DNA of 64,000 nt. Source: JAWPMT01 sp965601475 (GTDB taxonomy: Bacteria; Bacteroidota; Bacteroidia; Cytophagales; Cyclobacteriaceae). Positions 8,729 through 17,218 of the stretch are shown piece by piece. Position 1 is the first letter of the stretch, and each line of letters starts with the position of its first letter. The DNA lies in NCBI GenBank assembly GCA_965601475.1, contig OZ271832.1:3162001-3226000 (forward strand). The letters are read 5' to 3'. A program made the position numbers and the translations under genes. The notes beneath the pieces were generated by a model. It searched no databases, was not told where the DNA came from, and saw only the letters and a program-made list of their open reading frames with translations.

Positions 8729-10411
8729 ATGTCCGACGAAAAGATCATTTTTTCAATGGCCGGGGTGAGCAAGATCTACCCTCCTAAAAAGCAAGTACTT
8801 AAGAATATTCACCTTTCATTTTTCTACGGTGCGAAAATCGGCGTTTTAGGTTTAAACGGGTCCGGAAAATCTTCGTTGCTCCGAATTATAGCTGGTATTG
8901 ATACAGACTATCTAGGGGAAGTTGTCTTTTCACCGGGCTTCAAAGTCGGCTTGCTGGAGCAGGAGCCAAAGCTAGATCCCGACAAGACCGTGATCGAGGT
9001 CATCAAGGAAGCTGTGGGGGAGGTGGCTGCTCTTTTAGCTGAGTACGAGGAAATTAATCTCAAATTCAGTGAGCCTGAGGTCCTGGAGGATCCAGACAAG
9101 ATGGACCAGTTGATTCAGCGGCAGGGAGAAGTCCAGGAAAAATTGGATCATCACAATGCATGGGAGTTGGATAGTGTACTGGCCAGGGCTATGGATGCCT
9201 TGCGTACTCCCCCGGAAGATGCGTTGATCAAGAACCTTTCCGGAGGTGAGAAACGCCGGGTTGCGCTTTGCAGGCTGTTGCTCCAAAAGCCCGATGTACT
9301 GCTCCTCGATGAGCCCACAAACCACCTGGATGCGGAATCGGTCCTATGGTTGGAACAGCATCTGCAACAGTACGAGGGGACGGTCATTGCGGTGACGCAC
9401 GACAGGTACTTCCTGGATAATGTTGCTGGCTGGATTCTGGAACTTGACCGGGGTGAAGGTATCCCCTGGAAAGGCAACTACTCCAGTTGGCTGGACCAGA
9501 AGCAGAAGCGGCTTGCCCAGGAAGAGAAGTCCGAATCCAAACGGCAGAAGACACTTGAGCGAGAGCTGGAATGGGTTCGCATGACTCCAAAAGGCAGGCA
9601 GGCAAAGGCGAAAGCCCGGCTAAGCGCCTACGAAAAGTTGCTGGGTGAGGAGGCCAGAGAGAAGGAAGCGAAACTGGAACTCTATATACCACCTGGGCCC
9701 AGGCTTGGTGCCAAGGTGATAGAGGCTAGCCAAGTGTCCAAAGCCTATGGCGAAAGATTGCTGTTTGAAGACTTGTCCTTCAGCCTTCCTCAAGGCGGTA
9801 TCGTGGGAGTGATCGGCCCCAATGGCGCTGGGAAAACGACCCTGTTCAATCTCATCACTGGAAAGGAAGCAGCCGACAACGGAACCTTCGAGGTTGGCTC
9901 AACGGTCAAGATGGCCTACGTGGATCAGGAGCATGACAATTTGAAGGCAGACCAATCTGTCTATGAGGCGATCTCCGGAGGCAATGAAATACTTGAGTTG
10001 GGCGGACGGGAGATGAATGCCAGAGCCTATGTAAGTCGATTCAACTTCAGTGGTACGGATCAACAAAAGAAAGTAGGCGACCTGTCCGGGGGAGAGCGAA
10101 ACCGTGTCCACCTGGCTATGACACTCAAGCAGGGAGCCAATCTTATTCTGCTCGATGAACCTACCAATGATCTGGATGTCAATACCCTGCGGGCTTTGGA
10201 AGAAGCGCTTGAAAATTTTGCGGGATGTGCCGTGATTATTTCTCACGATCGTTGGTTCCTTGATCGTGTAGCAACCCATATTCTGGCGTACGAAGGGGAT
10301 TCTCAAGTGTATTGGTTTGAAGGCAACTTCACTGAATATGAAGAAAACCGGAAGCAGAGACTCGGTGATGAAGGACCGAAACGCATCAAGTACAAAAAAC
10401 TCATGAAGTAG
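8729..10411 (+). CDS. ettA: Energy-dependent translational throttle protein EttA (ABC-F)
   Basis: This 560-residue ABC-F ATPase acts on the ribosome E site and tunes entry into elongation according to the ATP/ADP ratio. Two ATPase domains are complete: Walker A GLNGSGKSS (41-49) with signature LSGGEKRRVALC, and GPNGAGKTT with signature LSGGERNRVHLA. Both have LLDEPTNHLD/LLDEPTNDLD Walker B segments with the catalytic Glu. The inter-domain linker contains ELEWVRMTPKGRQAKAKARL, the P-site tRNA interaction motif diagnostic of EttA rather than Uup or YheS. There are no transmembrane parts. The gene appears to stand alone. Confidence 0.96.
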   Translation: MSDEKIIFSMAGVSKIYPPKKQVLKNIHLSFFYGAKIGVLGLNGSGKSSLLRIIAGIDTDYLGEVVFSPGFKVGLLEQEPKLDPDKTVIEVIKEAVGEVAALLAEYEEINLKFSEPEVLEDPDKMDQLIQRQGEVQEKLDHHNAWELDSVLARAMDALRTPPEDALIKNLSGGEKRRVALCRLLLQKPDVLLLDEPTNHLDAESVLWLEQHLQQYEGTVIAVTHDRYFLDNVAGWILELDRGEGIPWKGNYSSWLDQKQKRLAQEEKSESKRQKTLERELEWVRMTPKGRQAKAKARLSAYEKLLGEEAREKEAKLELYIPPGPRLGAKVIEASQVSKAYGERLLFEDLSFSLPQGGIVGVIGPNGAGKTTLFNLITGKEAADNGTFEVGSTVKMAYVDQEHDNLKADQSVYEAISGGNEILELGGREMNARAYVSRFNFSGTDQQKKVGDLSGGERNRVHLAMTLKQGANLILLDEPTNDLDVNTLRALEEALENFAGCAVIISHDRWFLDRVATHILAYEGDSQVYWFEGNFTEYEENRKQRLGDEGPKRIKYKKLMK

Positions 10412-10458
10412 TGTAAGAACTGACTCGTCTGTGTCACTAAGTCTCTAAAGATTTTACA

Positions 10459-10677
10459 ATGGCACTACGAATCAACGCCCAACAGATTGGGTATCTGTTT
10501 TTTTGGTTTTTCTTGGGCATGAAGCTGAGGGTCTTTCAACTCAATGGGTTAAATGCGGATCCCTTGGATTTGGCTTTGTTGCTCGTGGGATTGGGTTTTG
10601 TCCTTTACCAGATCACAAAGCGCTTTTTTCGAACCCACACAAATGACAGTTCAACTCCTAAACCTTTCGATCCATGA
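10459..10677 (+). CDS. Small two-helix membrane protein A
   Basis: This 72-residue protein has two predicted membrane helices (about 9-24 and 36-52) around a short loop containing LRVFQLNGLNADPLDLAL, and a basic, Ser/Thr-rich tail. I recognise no family. The next gene starts inside its stop codon (ATGA overlap) and encodes a protein of the same layout, so the two are probably translationally coupled and may form a hetero-oligomer. The start ATG lies 47 bp after ettA; read-through from ettA is possible. Confidence 0.6.
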   Translation: MALRINAQQIGYLFFWFFLGMKLRVFQLNGLNADPLDLALLLVGLGFVLYQITKRFFRTHTNDSSTPKPFDP

Positions 10678-10856
10678 AGAAGCGAATCACTCAAATGCTA
10701 TCACTATTTCTGTTTGCCATGTTTGCAGGGTCTCGCCTCTCCATACTTGTCGGTAGTCCAACCGGGATTTCTCCGGTAGACTATCTTTTGCTTCTAGGAG
10801 GAATGGTCTTAATTGCGCTGAACTGGAAATCCCTCAATATCCTGCCAGAGAACTAG
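10674..10856 (+). CDS. Small two-helix membrane protein B
   Basis: This 60-residue protein has two hydrophobic segments (about 7-25 and 36-52) joined by LSILVGSPTGISPVDYLLL. The loop and second helix resemble protein A (LSILVGSPTGISPVDYLLLLGG against LRVFQLNGLNADPLDLALLLVG), which suggests a tandem duplication followed by divergence. ATGA overlap with the preceding gene indicates coupling. The function is unknown. Confidence 0.55.
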   Translation: MKKRITQMLSLFLFAMFAGSRLSILVGSPTGISPVDYLLLLGGMVLIALNWKSLNILPEN

Positions 10857-10931
10857 TTAAAAACAGTTCATTTGCAGGAAGCTCATTTGTCTTGGTTTTT
10901 TTGTCTATTTTGAGAGGAAACAACAATCAAA

Positions 10932-11273
10932 ATGAGACAAGTAATTTTCGCAAATCAGAAGGGCCTGGGTGCCAGTGGTACTATTCAAAGCCCAGGGGAT
11001 ATCCCCGTGACCTTTACCTTTTACGGATCATGTTGGACGTCAGAGTCAGCTAAGATGGCCAGTGTTGACCTGCTAATCGATGGAAAAGTAGTAGCAACGG
11101 GTTATATCTTTTCCAATGTTGACACAGTACATCGCACTTTCGTGCCGGTTTCATTCACAATGAATTTGGATCCAAATGCTGGTAAACCGGAAGGTCACAC
11201 GGCGACGATCCAACCTGGAGCCGATACCACTATAGATGACAATGACTTCTTCACCCTGGTGATGGATTATTAG
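10932..11273 (+). CDS. Hypothetical 113-residue protein, probably all-beta
   Basis: I do not recognise this protein. It has no signal peptide or membrane segment. The alternating hydrophobic pattern in VTFTFYGSCWTS, ASVDLLIDGKVVATGYIFS and TFVPVSFTMNLD suggests a beta sandwich. It ends in an acidic stretch (DTTIDDNDFFTLVMDY). The gene has its own start 75 bp after the small membrane pair, and its 3' end faces the terminator of the convergent AhpD-like gene. Confidence 0.6.
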   Translation: MRQVIFANQKGLGASGTIQSPGDIPVTFTFYGSCWTSESAKMASVDLLIDGKVVATGYIFSNVDTVHRTFVPVSFTMNLDPNAGKPEGHTATIQPGADTTIDDNDFFTLVMDY

Positions 11274-11302
11274 TCTGCTGGAATAACGGAACAGTCCCAA
11301 CC

Positions 11303-11328
11303 AAAAAGGGCCTCCAATCAGAGGCCCT
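11303..11328 (-). terminator. Intrinsic terminator of the AhpD-like gene
   Basis: The arms AGGGCCTC (11307-11314) and GAGGCCCT (11321-11328) form a perfect 8-bp stem with a 6-nt loop. On the minus strand the stem is followed by a run of five T (11307-11303), directly downstream of the gene ending at 11352. The plus-strand side has no U tract, so it should work mainly for the minus strand. Confidence 0.85.
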
Positions 11329-11351
11329 CAACTCAAAACTCAACTCAAAAA

Positions 11352-11900
11352 TTAGGCTTCTACAGCTTCCAAAGCGGGGGCTGCCGGGAAGTCAACCGGG
11401 ATCTGTGTCGTTCCGTGAATGAAGTTACTGATGATTTTATCACCAATTACCACGATGGCGTCGACCAGGTTTTCCCGGGTATAGCCTGCGGCGAAGAAGG
11501 CATCAACCACCTCAGGGCTTGGCTTACTTCTGTTCACCGTGATATCTTTCACGAATTTTGCCAAAGCGTCAAATTTTGCATCGAAAGATGCGCTGCCACC
11601 ACGAATTTCCAGGATCTGATCATCCGTGAAACCGTTCATTTTTCCCAAGGCAGTATGTGCTGCTAAACAGTAGGCACATTCGTTGACCTGGCTTACCACC
11701 AAGTTGATGATCTCCCTTTCCTTGGCTTTCAAACTGCTCTTTCTGTTTTGCAATGTGAGGTAGTCGCCAAGTGCGGTGTCAGAGTAGGCGAAAGTGGCAT
11801 ATAGGTTAGGTACAAAGCCCAATCCTTTTTGTAAGTTGTCGAAGATTCCTTGATTGCCTTCGCTTACTTCGTCTCTAGTAGGTACATTGAAAGTTGCCAT
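11352..11900 (-). CDS. Carboxymuconolactone decarboxylase / AhpD-like peroxidase-family protein
   Basis: This 182-residue all-helical protein is of the CMD/AhpD superfamily, whose members reduce peroxiredoxins or detoxify peroxides through a vicinal cysteine pair. The motif NECAYCLAAH gives Cys75, Cys78 and His82 in the order of the AhpD active site, preceded by the REIINLVVSQ helix. I place the start at the ATG at 11900 (MATFNVPTRDEV). An in-frame upstream ATG at 12002 would add a polar, poorly conserved-looking 34-residue leader. A strong terminator follows at 11303-11328. It is divergent from the FIST operon. Confidence 0.9.
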   Translation of the reverse strand: MATFNVPTRDEVSEGNQGIFDNLQKGLGFVPNLYATFAYSDTALGDYLTLQNRKSSLKAKEREIINLVVSQVNECAYCLAAHTALGKMNGFTDDQILEIRGGSASFDAKFDALAKFVKDITVNRSKPSPEVVDAFFAAGYTRENLVDAIVVIGDKIISNFIHGTTQIPVDFPAAPALEAVEA

Positions 11901-12097
11901 GATTATTTGTTTGTTTTCTGTTTTCAATAATTGATTTACTGGTTGAATAAACGGGCCTTTTCCAGGTTGGTGAGAGTCCGTTTTTCCCTGGTGATTGTCC
12001 ATTTTTCCCGATTTGGATAAAAACCGTCACGCTTGTTGTCAAGTCCTCGTCAGGGATGGACGTTTTGTGGACCTGGCGGCAGTGCAGATGGGCTGCC

Positions 12098-12131
12098 TTG
12101 CAACTCGACCCTTCTTATTTGCCATTCGACC
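12098..12131 (+). promoter_or_regulatory. Direct-repeat operator candidate upstream of the FIST/HK/LytTR operon
   Basis: Two copies of a 13-bp motif lie in the same orientation 21 bp apart: TTGCAACTCGACC (12098-12110) and TTGCCATTCGACC (12119-12131), ending 51 bp before the FIST start. Their shared core is GCMANTCGAC. The same core appears upstream of both EPS operons (15985 and 28276-28308). LytTR regulators typically bind such direct repeats about two helical turns apart, and a LytTR regulator is encoded in this operon, so autoregulation is likely. The 282-bp gap 11901-12182 holds nothing else I can name. Confidence 0.6.
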
Positions 12132-12182
12132 TGATTTGCCGACAACTTGTCTTTGACCCGATGAACTTTCCCACAAAAAGTC

Positions 12183-13265
12183 ATGCTGATTCAGTCTCTG
12201 CAACTGGAAAATATCCTGGAATTCCTTGAGCCGGATGGGATTAATCTGCTGCTGATTGCCGAGCAGTCTTCGGTGAGTATAGCGGCGCTCATTAAGAAAG
12301 CCAATGAGAAGAATATCCAGGTAGCTGGTGGCATTTTTCCCCGAATTATCAGCAACAATAAGCACTATGATGAAGGCATCATACTTAAACACTTCCCCAG
12401 CCAGGTGGCCCCAGTCTTCCTGCCAGGTATTGGCAAGGGCAATTTAGACCTGGAGCTCCCCAATTTCGATCCGGGCTACCGCAGTTGCCTGGTATGGGTG
12501 GATGGTTTGATGGATAACATTCCGAGATTGCTGGAACGCTTATATGAAAAATACTGGGATCAGATGCATTTTGTTGGTGGGGGCTGTGGTTCACTCACTT
12601 TGCGTCAGAAGCCTTGTTTGTTTACGAATGAAGGTTTTTGTCAGGATGGGGCTATACTCATACCCTTAAGCTCAGGAGCCAGTTCGGGGGTTACCCATGG
12701 CTGGCAGAAGGTGGCAGGCCCCTTTGTGGCGAACAAGACGGAAGCCAACAAGATCATCGAGCTCAATTGGCGCCCAGCCTATGAAGTGTATAAGGAAGTG
12801 GTCGAATCCCACAGTCAACATCGATTTGAGGAGGGCGATTTCTTTTCGGTATCAAAGGGGTTCCCTTTTGGGATAAAGAAAGAGGGTCAGGAAGTCATCG
12901 TCAGGGATCCAATCGCGGTAGATTCCAGAGGGGTGCTCACCTGTGTAGGTCACGTCAGCAGAAATGTCTCACTGTATGTCCTGAAGGGGGAAGCCGATCA
13001 CCTCATCGAAAGTGCCGCAGTGGCGGCCAGGAAGGCAACGTCACAAGGTCCATACGACGACTGCCTGCTGATTGATTGTATTTCGCGGATGCTCTATCTG
13101 GAGGATCAATTTGAAGCGGAGCTGAACGCCCTTGGCGGTGAGTTGAAGAAAAGCGGCTCGGTCAGCGAAGTCGAAGGGGCGCTCACGTTGGGTGAAATAT
13201 CTTCGGGGAATGAGGGCCTGCTCGAACTATATAATAAAACCACAGTAGTCACTACTTTTAAGTAA
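12183..13265 (+). CDS. FIST-domain sensor protein
   Basis: This 360-residue soluble protein has the FIST layout: an N-terminal FIST domain (about 20-210, with the GGGCGSLTLRQKP and YDEGIILKHF segments) and a C-terminal FIST_C domain (about 215-345). FIST domains are thought to bind small ligands such as amino acids and to feed two-component pathways. It is the first gene of a three-gene operon with a PAS histidine kinase (11 bp gap) and a LytTR regulator, so it probably supplies the ligand input to that kinase. Two direct repeats resembling sites in front of the EPS genes lie just upstream. Confidence 0.85.
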   Translation: MLIQSLQLENILEFLEPDGINLLLIAEQSSVSIAALIKKANEKNIQVAGGIFPRIISNNKHYDEGIILKHFPSQVAPVFLPGIGKGNLDLELPNFDPGYRSCLVWVDGLMDNIPRLLERLYEKYWDQMHFVGGGCGSLTLRQKPCLFTNEGFCQDGAILIPLSSGASSGVTHGWQKVAGPFVANKTEANKIIELNWRPAYEVYKEVVESHSQHRFEEGDFFSVSKGFPFGIKKEGQEVIVRDPIAVDSRGVLTCVGHVSRNVSLYVLKGEADHLIESAAVAARKATSQGPYDDCLLIDCISRMLYLEDQFEAELNALGGELKKSGSVSEVEGALTLGEISSGNEGLLELYNKTTVVTTFK

Positions 13266-13276
13266 ACGGCGCTGAT

Positions 13277-15226
13277 ATGCAAAATACAATCGAGCTGCTC
13301 AGTTTGCTTTATGAGCTCAGTCTCACTACCGTCAAGAACGAAGAGCCTTCCGAGACAGGCAGGAAATTCATTAAGAAATTCGTTGCTCGCAAGAACCTGC
13401 AATATGCTGCGGCCTGGAAACTGACCTCGACAGATGGCGAAGACCTGCAATTTCAGCGGATCTATTCCATACCGAAGATTACAGAAAGCGCCAAGGTCCC
13501 GGTTTCCATATTCAATGAACTGCCGAGTCCCAATACGTTTCGTTTCCGCAAAACATCACTCTTCAAAGAAGTCAAGATGGAAGGGACATTTGCTTACTTC
13601 CGTCTGGAAAGGTTTGGATTGCTCGAGCTGTTCGAAAGAAGCGAAACTCCGCAGGTACTTACCAAGGAAAAACTCTACCCTTTTGTTGATGTGCTGAATC
13701 AATTTGCTTCCAATCTGGCGGCTGGCTACTTGAAGCTGGCCTCTGTTGCGAATGAGGAGAAGTATCGACGTATCATCGACAATATCCACCTGGGTCTGCT
13801 GGAAGTAGATCGCAATGAGGTTATTCAATTTGCTAACCGGTCATTTCTGGATCTTGTGGGCTATGAAATGGAGGAAATACTGGGACAGAAGGCTTCGGAC
13901 CTCTTTGTTGACGATGAGAATCGTGCTGTCATTGATCAGGAAAACGCAAGGAGACAAGAAGGTGAATCCAGTTCCTACGAATTGTCCATTTTGGATCGGC
14001 ATGGCAACAAGAAATGGGCGATCATTAGCGGTGCTCCTAACTACAATCATGAGGGTGATCTTATTGGCTCCATAGGCATACACCTTGATATCACTGAGGA
14101 GAAGCTACTCAAGCGGGAGAACGAATTTCGTACGCAACAGCTGCAGAAGCTGTTTGAGCAATCACTGGACGCACTCCTGTCCATAGATGCCGAGGGAAAG
14201 ATCTTTGAATGGAGCCCGCAGGCAGAGAAGATATTTGGTTATTCCCGGGAGGAGGTTCATGGCAAGATGCTGAAAGATTGTATAATTCCGCATCAGTACC
14301 GTGAAGCACATGAAAATGGCATGAAGCACTACCATGCCACGGGAGAGGGCCCCGTGCTAAACAGCCGCATCGAGATCACGGCGCTGAGAAAAGATGGCAC
14401 CGAGTTTCCCATAGAGCTCACGATATTTCCCATTGACTATGAGGACACCACCTATTTCACTGCGTTTATTAGGGACATCACAGAATTCAAGGAGGCCAAA
14501 ACCAATATGGAACAGGCCCTGGAAAGGCAGAAGGAACTGAATCAGCTGAAATCTCAGTTTGTATCCATGACCTCGCATGAATTGCGTACACCACTCACCA
14601 CTATTATTGGCAATACTGAATTGATCAGCTTCCAGCTGGAAAACAAACCGGAACTGAATCGAGATAAGCTCCGAAAGAACATCCTGAGAATTGAGCAGAA
14701 CACTGACCGTCTCAATCAGCTCATTAGCAACATCCTACTTGCCGGCCAGCTGGAATCTAACCGATTACCTTTCGAGCCTCGTCGGATGTTGCCCCATGAG
14801 TTCATCGAGGAATCGATACTGCCGGACTACCATTCGCGAGGTGTGGTGATCCCTCATCATGTTCAGGGCAAAGCCCGGCAGCTGGAGCTGGACAAGAATC
14901 TGTTTACCCACATCATCACCAACCTTCTTGAAAATGCCATCAAATACACGTTGGACGGTGAATCGCCGGAAATAGCTACAAAGTACTACGAGAAGTCCGT
15001 TCAAATTGCCGTCAAAGACCATGGAGTGGGGATTCCGGAGCCTGACCAGGAAAAGCTTTTCCAGAGCTTCTTCAGGGCTTCAAACGTTGGTAACATCAAG
15101 GGGACAGGCTTGGGCCTGTCGATTGTCGGTGAATTTGTGAAGCTTCATGGCGGCGCGATCAAAGTGAACAGTAAAGTTGGCGTAGGCTCCACATTTACAT
15201 TATATTTTCCCTTAGAACATCATTAG
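13277..15226 (+). CDS. PAS-containing soluble sensor histidine kinase
   Basis: This 649-residue kinase has no clear transmembrane helix, so it is probably cytoplasmic. Residues 1-155 look like a GAF-type or other sensory domain. PAS1 spans about 160-280 (IIDNIHLGLLEVDRN to IGIHLDITEEK) and PAS2 about 290-405 (LDALLSIDAEGKIFEWSPQAEKIFGYS to FIRDITEFK). HisKA follows with FVSMTSHELRTPL (His434). The ATPase domain has LLENAIKYT, VKDHGVGIPEPDQEKLFQSFFRA and GTGLGLSIVGEFVKLHGG. It sits between the FIST gene and the LytTR regulator, 2 bp from the latter, so FIST ligand sensing, this kinase and LytTR output form one pathway. Confidence 0.93.
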   Translation: MQNTIELLSLLYELSLTTVKNEEPSETGRKFIKKFVARKNLQYAAAWKLTSTDGEDLQFQRIYSIPKITESAKVPVSIFNELPSPNTFRFRKTSLFKEVKMEGTFAYFRLERFGLLELFERSETPQVLTKEKLYPFVDVLNQFASNLAAGYLKLASVANEEKYRRIIDNIHLGLLEVDRNEVIQFANRSFLDLVGYEMEEILGQKASDLFVDDENRAVIDQENARRQEGESSSYELSILDRHGNKKWAIISGAPNYNHEGDLIGSIGIHLDITEEKLLKRENEFRTQQLQKLFEQSLDALLSIDAEGKIFEWSPQAEKIFGYSREEVHGKMLKDCIIPHQYREAHENGMKHYHATGEGPVLNSRIEITALRKDGTEFPIELTIFPIDYEDTTYFTAFIRDITEFKEAKTNMEQALERQKELNQLKSQFVSMTSHELRTPLTTIIGNTELISFQLENKPELNRDKLRKNILRIEQNTDRLNQLISNILLAGQLESNRLPFEPRRMLPHEFIEESILPDYHSRGVVIPHHVQGKARQLELDKNLFTHIITNLLENAIKYTLDGESPEIATKYYEKSVQIAVKDHGVGIPEPDQEKLFQSFFRASNVGNIKGTGLGLSIVGEFVKLHGGAIKVNSKVGVGSTFTLYFPLEHH

Positions 15227-15228
15227 GA

Positions 15229-15954
15229 ATGGGGCACAAGATACTTATTGTTGAAGATGATCCTCAAATCGCAGAATCACTGGCGGATATGTTGGAGATC
15301 CTGGATCATGAAGTAGTGGGGATTGCTGCCTCATATGAACAAGGGCTAAAACTTCTGGAATCCGGAGATGCTGAGCTGGCCCTGTTAGATATCCAATTGA
15401 AGGGAGAGAAGAGCGGCATAGATATCGCCGAAAAGATCAAGGCACACTATCATATTCCTTTTGTCTTTACCACGGCTTACGCTGACAACGAGACTGTCAA
15501 AAGAGCGGCGGTACACAGTCCATATGGCTATATCGTAAAGCCGTATGGCATGAAGGACATCAATGCGGGTATATCCATAGCCATCGAAAACCATCAGAGG
15601 CTGCTTGCCAGGAATGCCGATGATTCATCAGGTGTCTTCAACAGTGAGAGCCTTTTTATCAAAGCTAACAACCGCATTATACGGGTCAATATCGATGATA
15701 TCCTCTACGTTGAAGCCAAGGGTGACTATGCTATCTTCAAAACCCAGGAGAAGGGATATGTGGTCCAAACTACCTTCAAAAATGCCGAGGCGAAACTGGA
15801 TCCGAGTCGATTCGTCAAGGTCCATCGATCCTACATTGTCAATATTGAGAAAATCGTAGATATCGAGGATAGCAGTCTTCTGATTGAGGAGCATGTGATA
15901 CCTGTAAGTCGAGGCCAAAAGCCATACTTGCTCAGCAAGCTCAAAATGATCTGA
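15229..15954 (+). CDS. LytTR-family response regulator
   Basis: This 241-residue regulator has a receiver domain (1-120: ILIVEDDPQIAE, Asp54 in LALLDIQLKGEKSG, Lys in GYIVKPYGMKD) and a C-terminal LytTR DNA-binding domain (about 140-241: VNIDDILYVEAKGDYAIF, FVKVHRSYIVNIEKI, VIPVSRGQKPYLLSKL). LytTR proteins bind direct repeats of about 9-10 bp spaced two helical turns and often control surface polysaccharides or virulence. It is the output of the FIST/PAS-kinase operon and lies directly before the EPS gene cluster. Direct repeats with a common core lie upstream of its own operon and of the TolC-led EPS operon, and a single good copy lies upstream of the first EPS glycosyltransferase. Confidence 0.93.
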   Translation: MGHKILIVEDDPQIAESLADMLEILDHEVVGIAASYEQGLKLLESGDAELALLDIQLKGEKSGIDIAEKIKAHYHIPFVFTTAYADNETVKRAAVHSPYGYIVKPYGMKDINAGISIAIENHQRLLARNADDSSGVFNSESLFIKANNRIIRVNIDDILYVEAKGDYAIFKTQEKGYVVQTTFKNAEAKLDPSRFVKVHRSYIVNIEKIVDIEDSSLLIEEHVIPVSRGQKPYLLSKLKMI

Positions 15955-15963
15955 CCCCGCGAA

Positions 15964-15997
15964 TAGGCAGTTCATCGCTTAGGATTGCCAGTCGACC
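15964..15997 (+). promoter_or_regulatory. Operator candidate upstream of the plus-strand EPS operon
   Basis: TTGCCAGTCGACC (15985-15997) matches the FIST-operon site TTGCCATTCGACC at 12 of 13 positions, and the identity continues one base further at each side of the core (CTG follows both). Exactly 21 bp upstream, TAGGCAGTTCATC (15964-15976) matches at 8 of 13, a degenerate second half. The first EPS glycosyltransferase starts at 16055, 57 bp downstream. I see no perfect TAnnTTTG in between, which fits an activator-dependent promoter. Confidence 0.5.
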
Positions 15998-16054
15998 TGC
16001 TTGTCAAACACAGGGTAATTCCAACTGCTAATTTCATGGTAAAAACAGTTCACC

Positions 16055-17218
16055 ATGGAAACAGTATGGACCATTCTCTTCATTTTCAGCGCCACCGTAG
16101 TCGTCTATACCTATCTGGGATATGGCGCCCTCTTATATTGTTGGGTCGGCAATCGCCCCAGAAGGATCCCTGTCAAACGCGCCGAAACACTTCCGGAGGT
16201 GACCCATATTGTGACGGCCTATAATGAGGAGGACTGCATCGAGGAGAAAATCAAGAATTGTCTCATGCTGGACTACCCCATGGAGAAGATACAAACCATT
16301 GTCATTACCGATGGCTCCAATGACCGCACGATGGAATTAGTAGCCAACAATCCCAGAGTTAAGCTCATGCATCAACCGCAACGTCGAGGAAAGCTGGCAG
16401 CCATGGCTCGCGCTGTGGCTGAAGTACAGACACCCATCACGGTGTTTTCTGACGCCAATGCCATGCTCAATAAGCAGGCCGTCAAAAAGATGGTCAGGCA
16501 CTTTAGTGATGAAAATGTGGCTGCGGTAGCAGGAGAGAAACGTGTCGTGGGCCTCGGCGATCAAAATGCCGGCCAGGGCGAGGGATTGTACTGGAAATAC
16601 GAGTCCTATCTCAAAAAACTGGATGCACGCTTGCACACCGTGGTAGGCGCTGCGGGAGAGCTGTTTGCGTTGAGGACACACCTCTTTGAGATACCGAAAG
16701 AAGAGGCCATCATCGAGGACTTCGTACTCACGGTGTCACTTGCGGGGGAGGGCTACAGGGTGGCTTACGAACCAGACGCGGTGGCCACTGAACACGGCTC
16801 GGCCAACATCCTTGAGGAGCTCAAGAGAAAGATACGCATATCAGCCGGAGGCTTGCAGGCTTCCTGGAGGCTTCGTCATTTGCTCAATCCGTTCAGGCAC
16901 GGCTTGCTGGCTTTTCAACTTTTTTCGCATCGAGTGATCCGATGGACACTTGCACCTGTTTCATTGTTTTTATTACTGCTATCATCTATTATCCTCAGCA
17001 AGACGGGTCTTCTTGCGTTCCAGGTACTGACCATCGCGCAAGTACTTTTTTATCTCTACGCCATCCTGGCCTATTACCTGGAAGTTTCGGGTAAGACCAT
17101 CAAGTACGGACTGGCCATCTTCTATTTTGCATTCATGAATTTCAGTGTCTTTCTCGGCTTGATGTTTTTGATCAGACAACGAGAAATGATGATTTGGGAA
17201 AAAGCCAAACGCGCATGA
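16055..17218 (+). CDS. Membrane-bound family 2 glycosyltransferase
   Basis: This 387-residue inverting glycosyltransferase resembles the processive cellulose/hyaluronan-synthase type. An N-terminal helix (about 5-28) is followed by the GT-A domain with VTHIVTAYNEEDCIEEKI, VITDGSNDRT, the DxD-like VFSDANAML, and the acceptor-side IIEDFVLTVSLAGEGYRV. Three or four C-terminal helices follow (about 285-380). A GGLQASW segment stands where processive enzymes have QxxRW, so processivity is uncertain. It is the first gene of the plus-strand EPS operon, and its stop overlaps the next GT2 start (ATGA). Confidence 0.88.
   Translation: METVWTILFIFSATVVVYTYLGYGALLYCWVGNRPRRIPVKRAETLPEVTHIVTAYNEEDCIEEKIKNCLMLDYPMEKIQTIVITDGSNDRTMELVANNPRVKLMHQPQRRGKLAAMARAVAEVQTPITVFSDANAMLNKQAVKKMVRHFSDENVAAVAGEKRVVGLGDQNAGQGEGLYWKYESYLKKLDARLHTVVGAAGELFALRTHLFEIPKEEAIIEDFVLTVSLAGEGYRVAYEPDAVATEHGSANILEELKRKIRISAGGLQASWRLRHLLNPFRHGLLAFQLFSHRVIRWTLAPVSLFLLLLSSIILSKTGLLAFQVLTIAQVLFYLYAILAYYLEVSGKTIKYGLAIFYFAFMNFSVFLGLMFLIRQREMMIWEKAKRA

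Noticed and set aside
11901..12002. 34-residue N-terminal extension of the AhpD-like protein
   Set aside because: It is polar, not family-like, and the internal ATG at 11900 gives a standard N-terminus.
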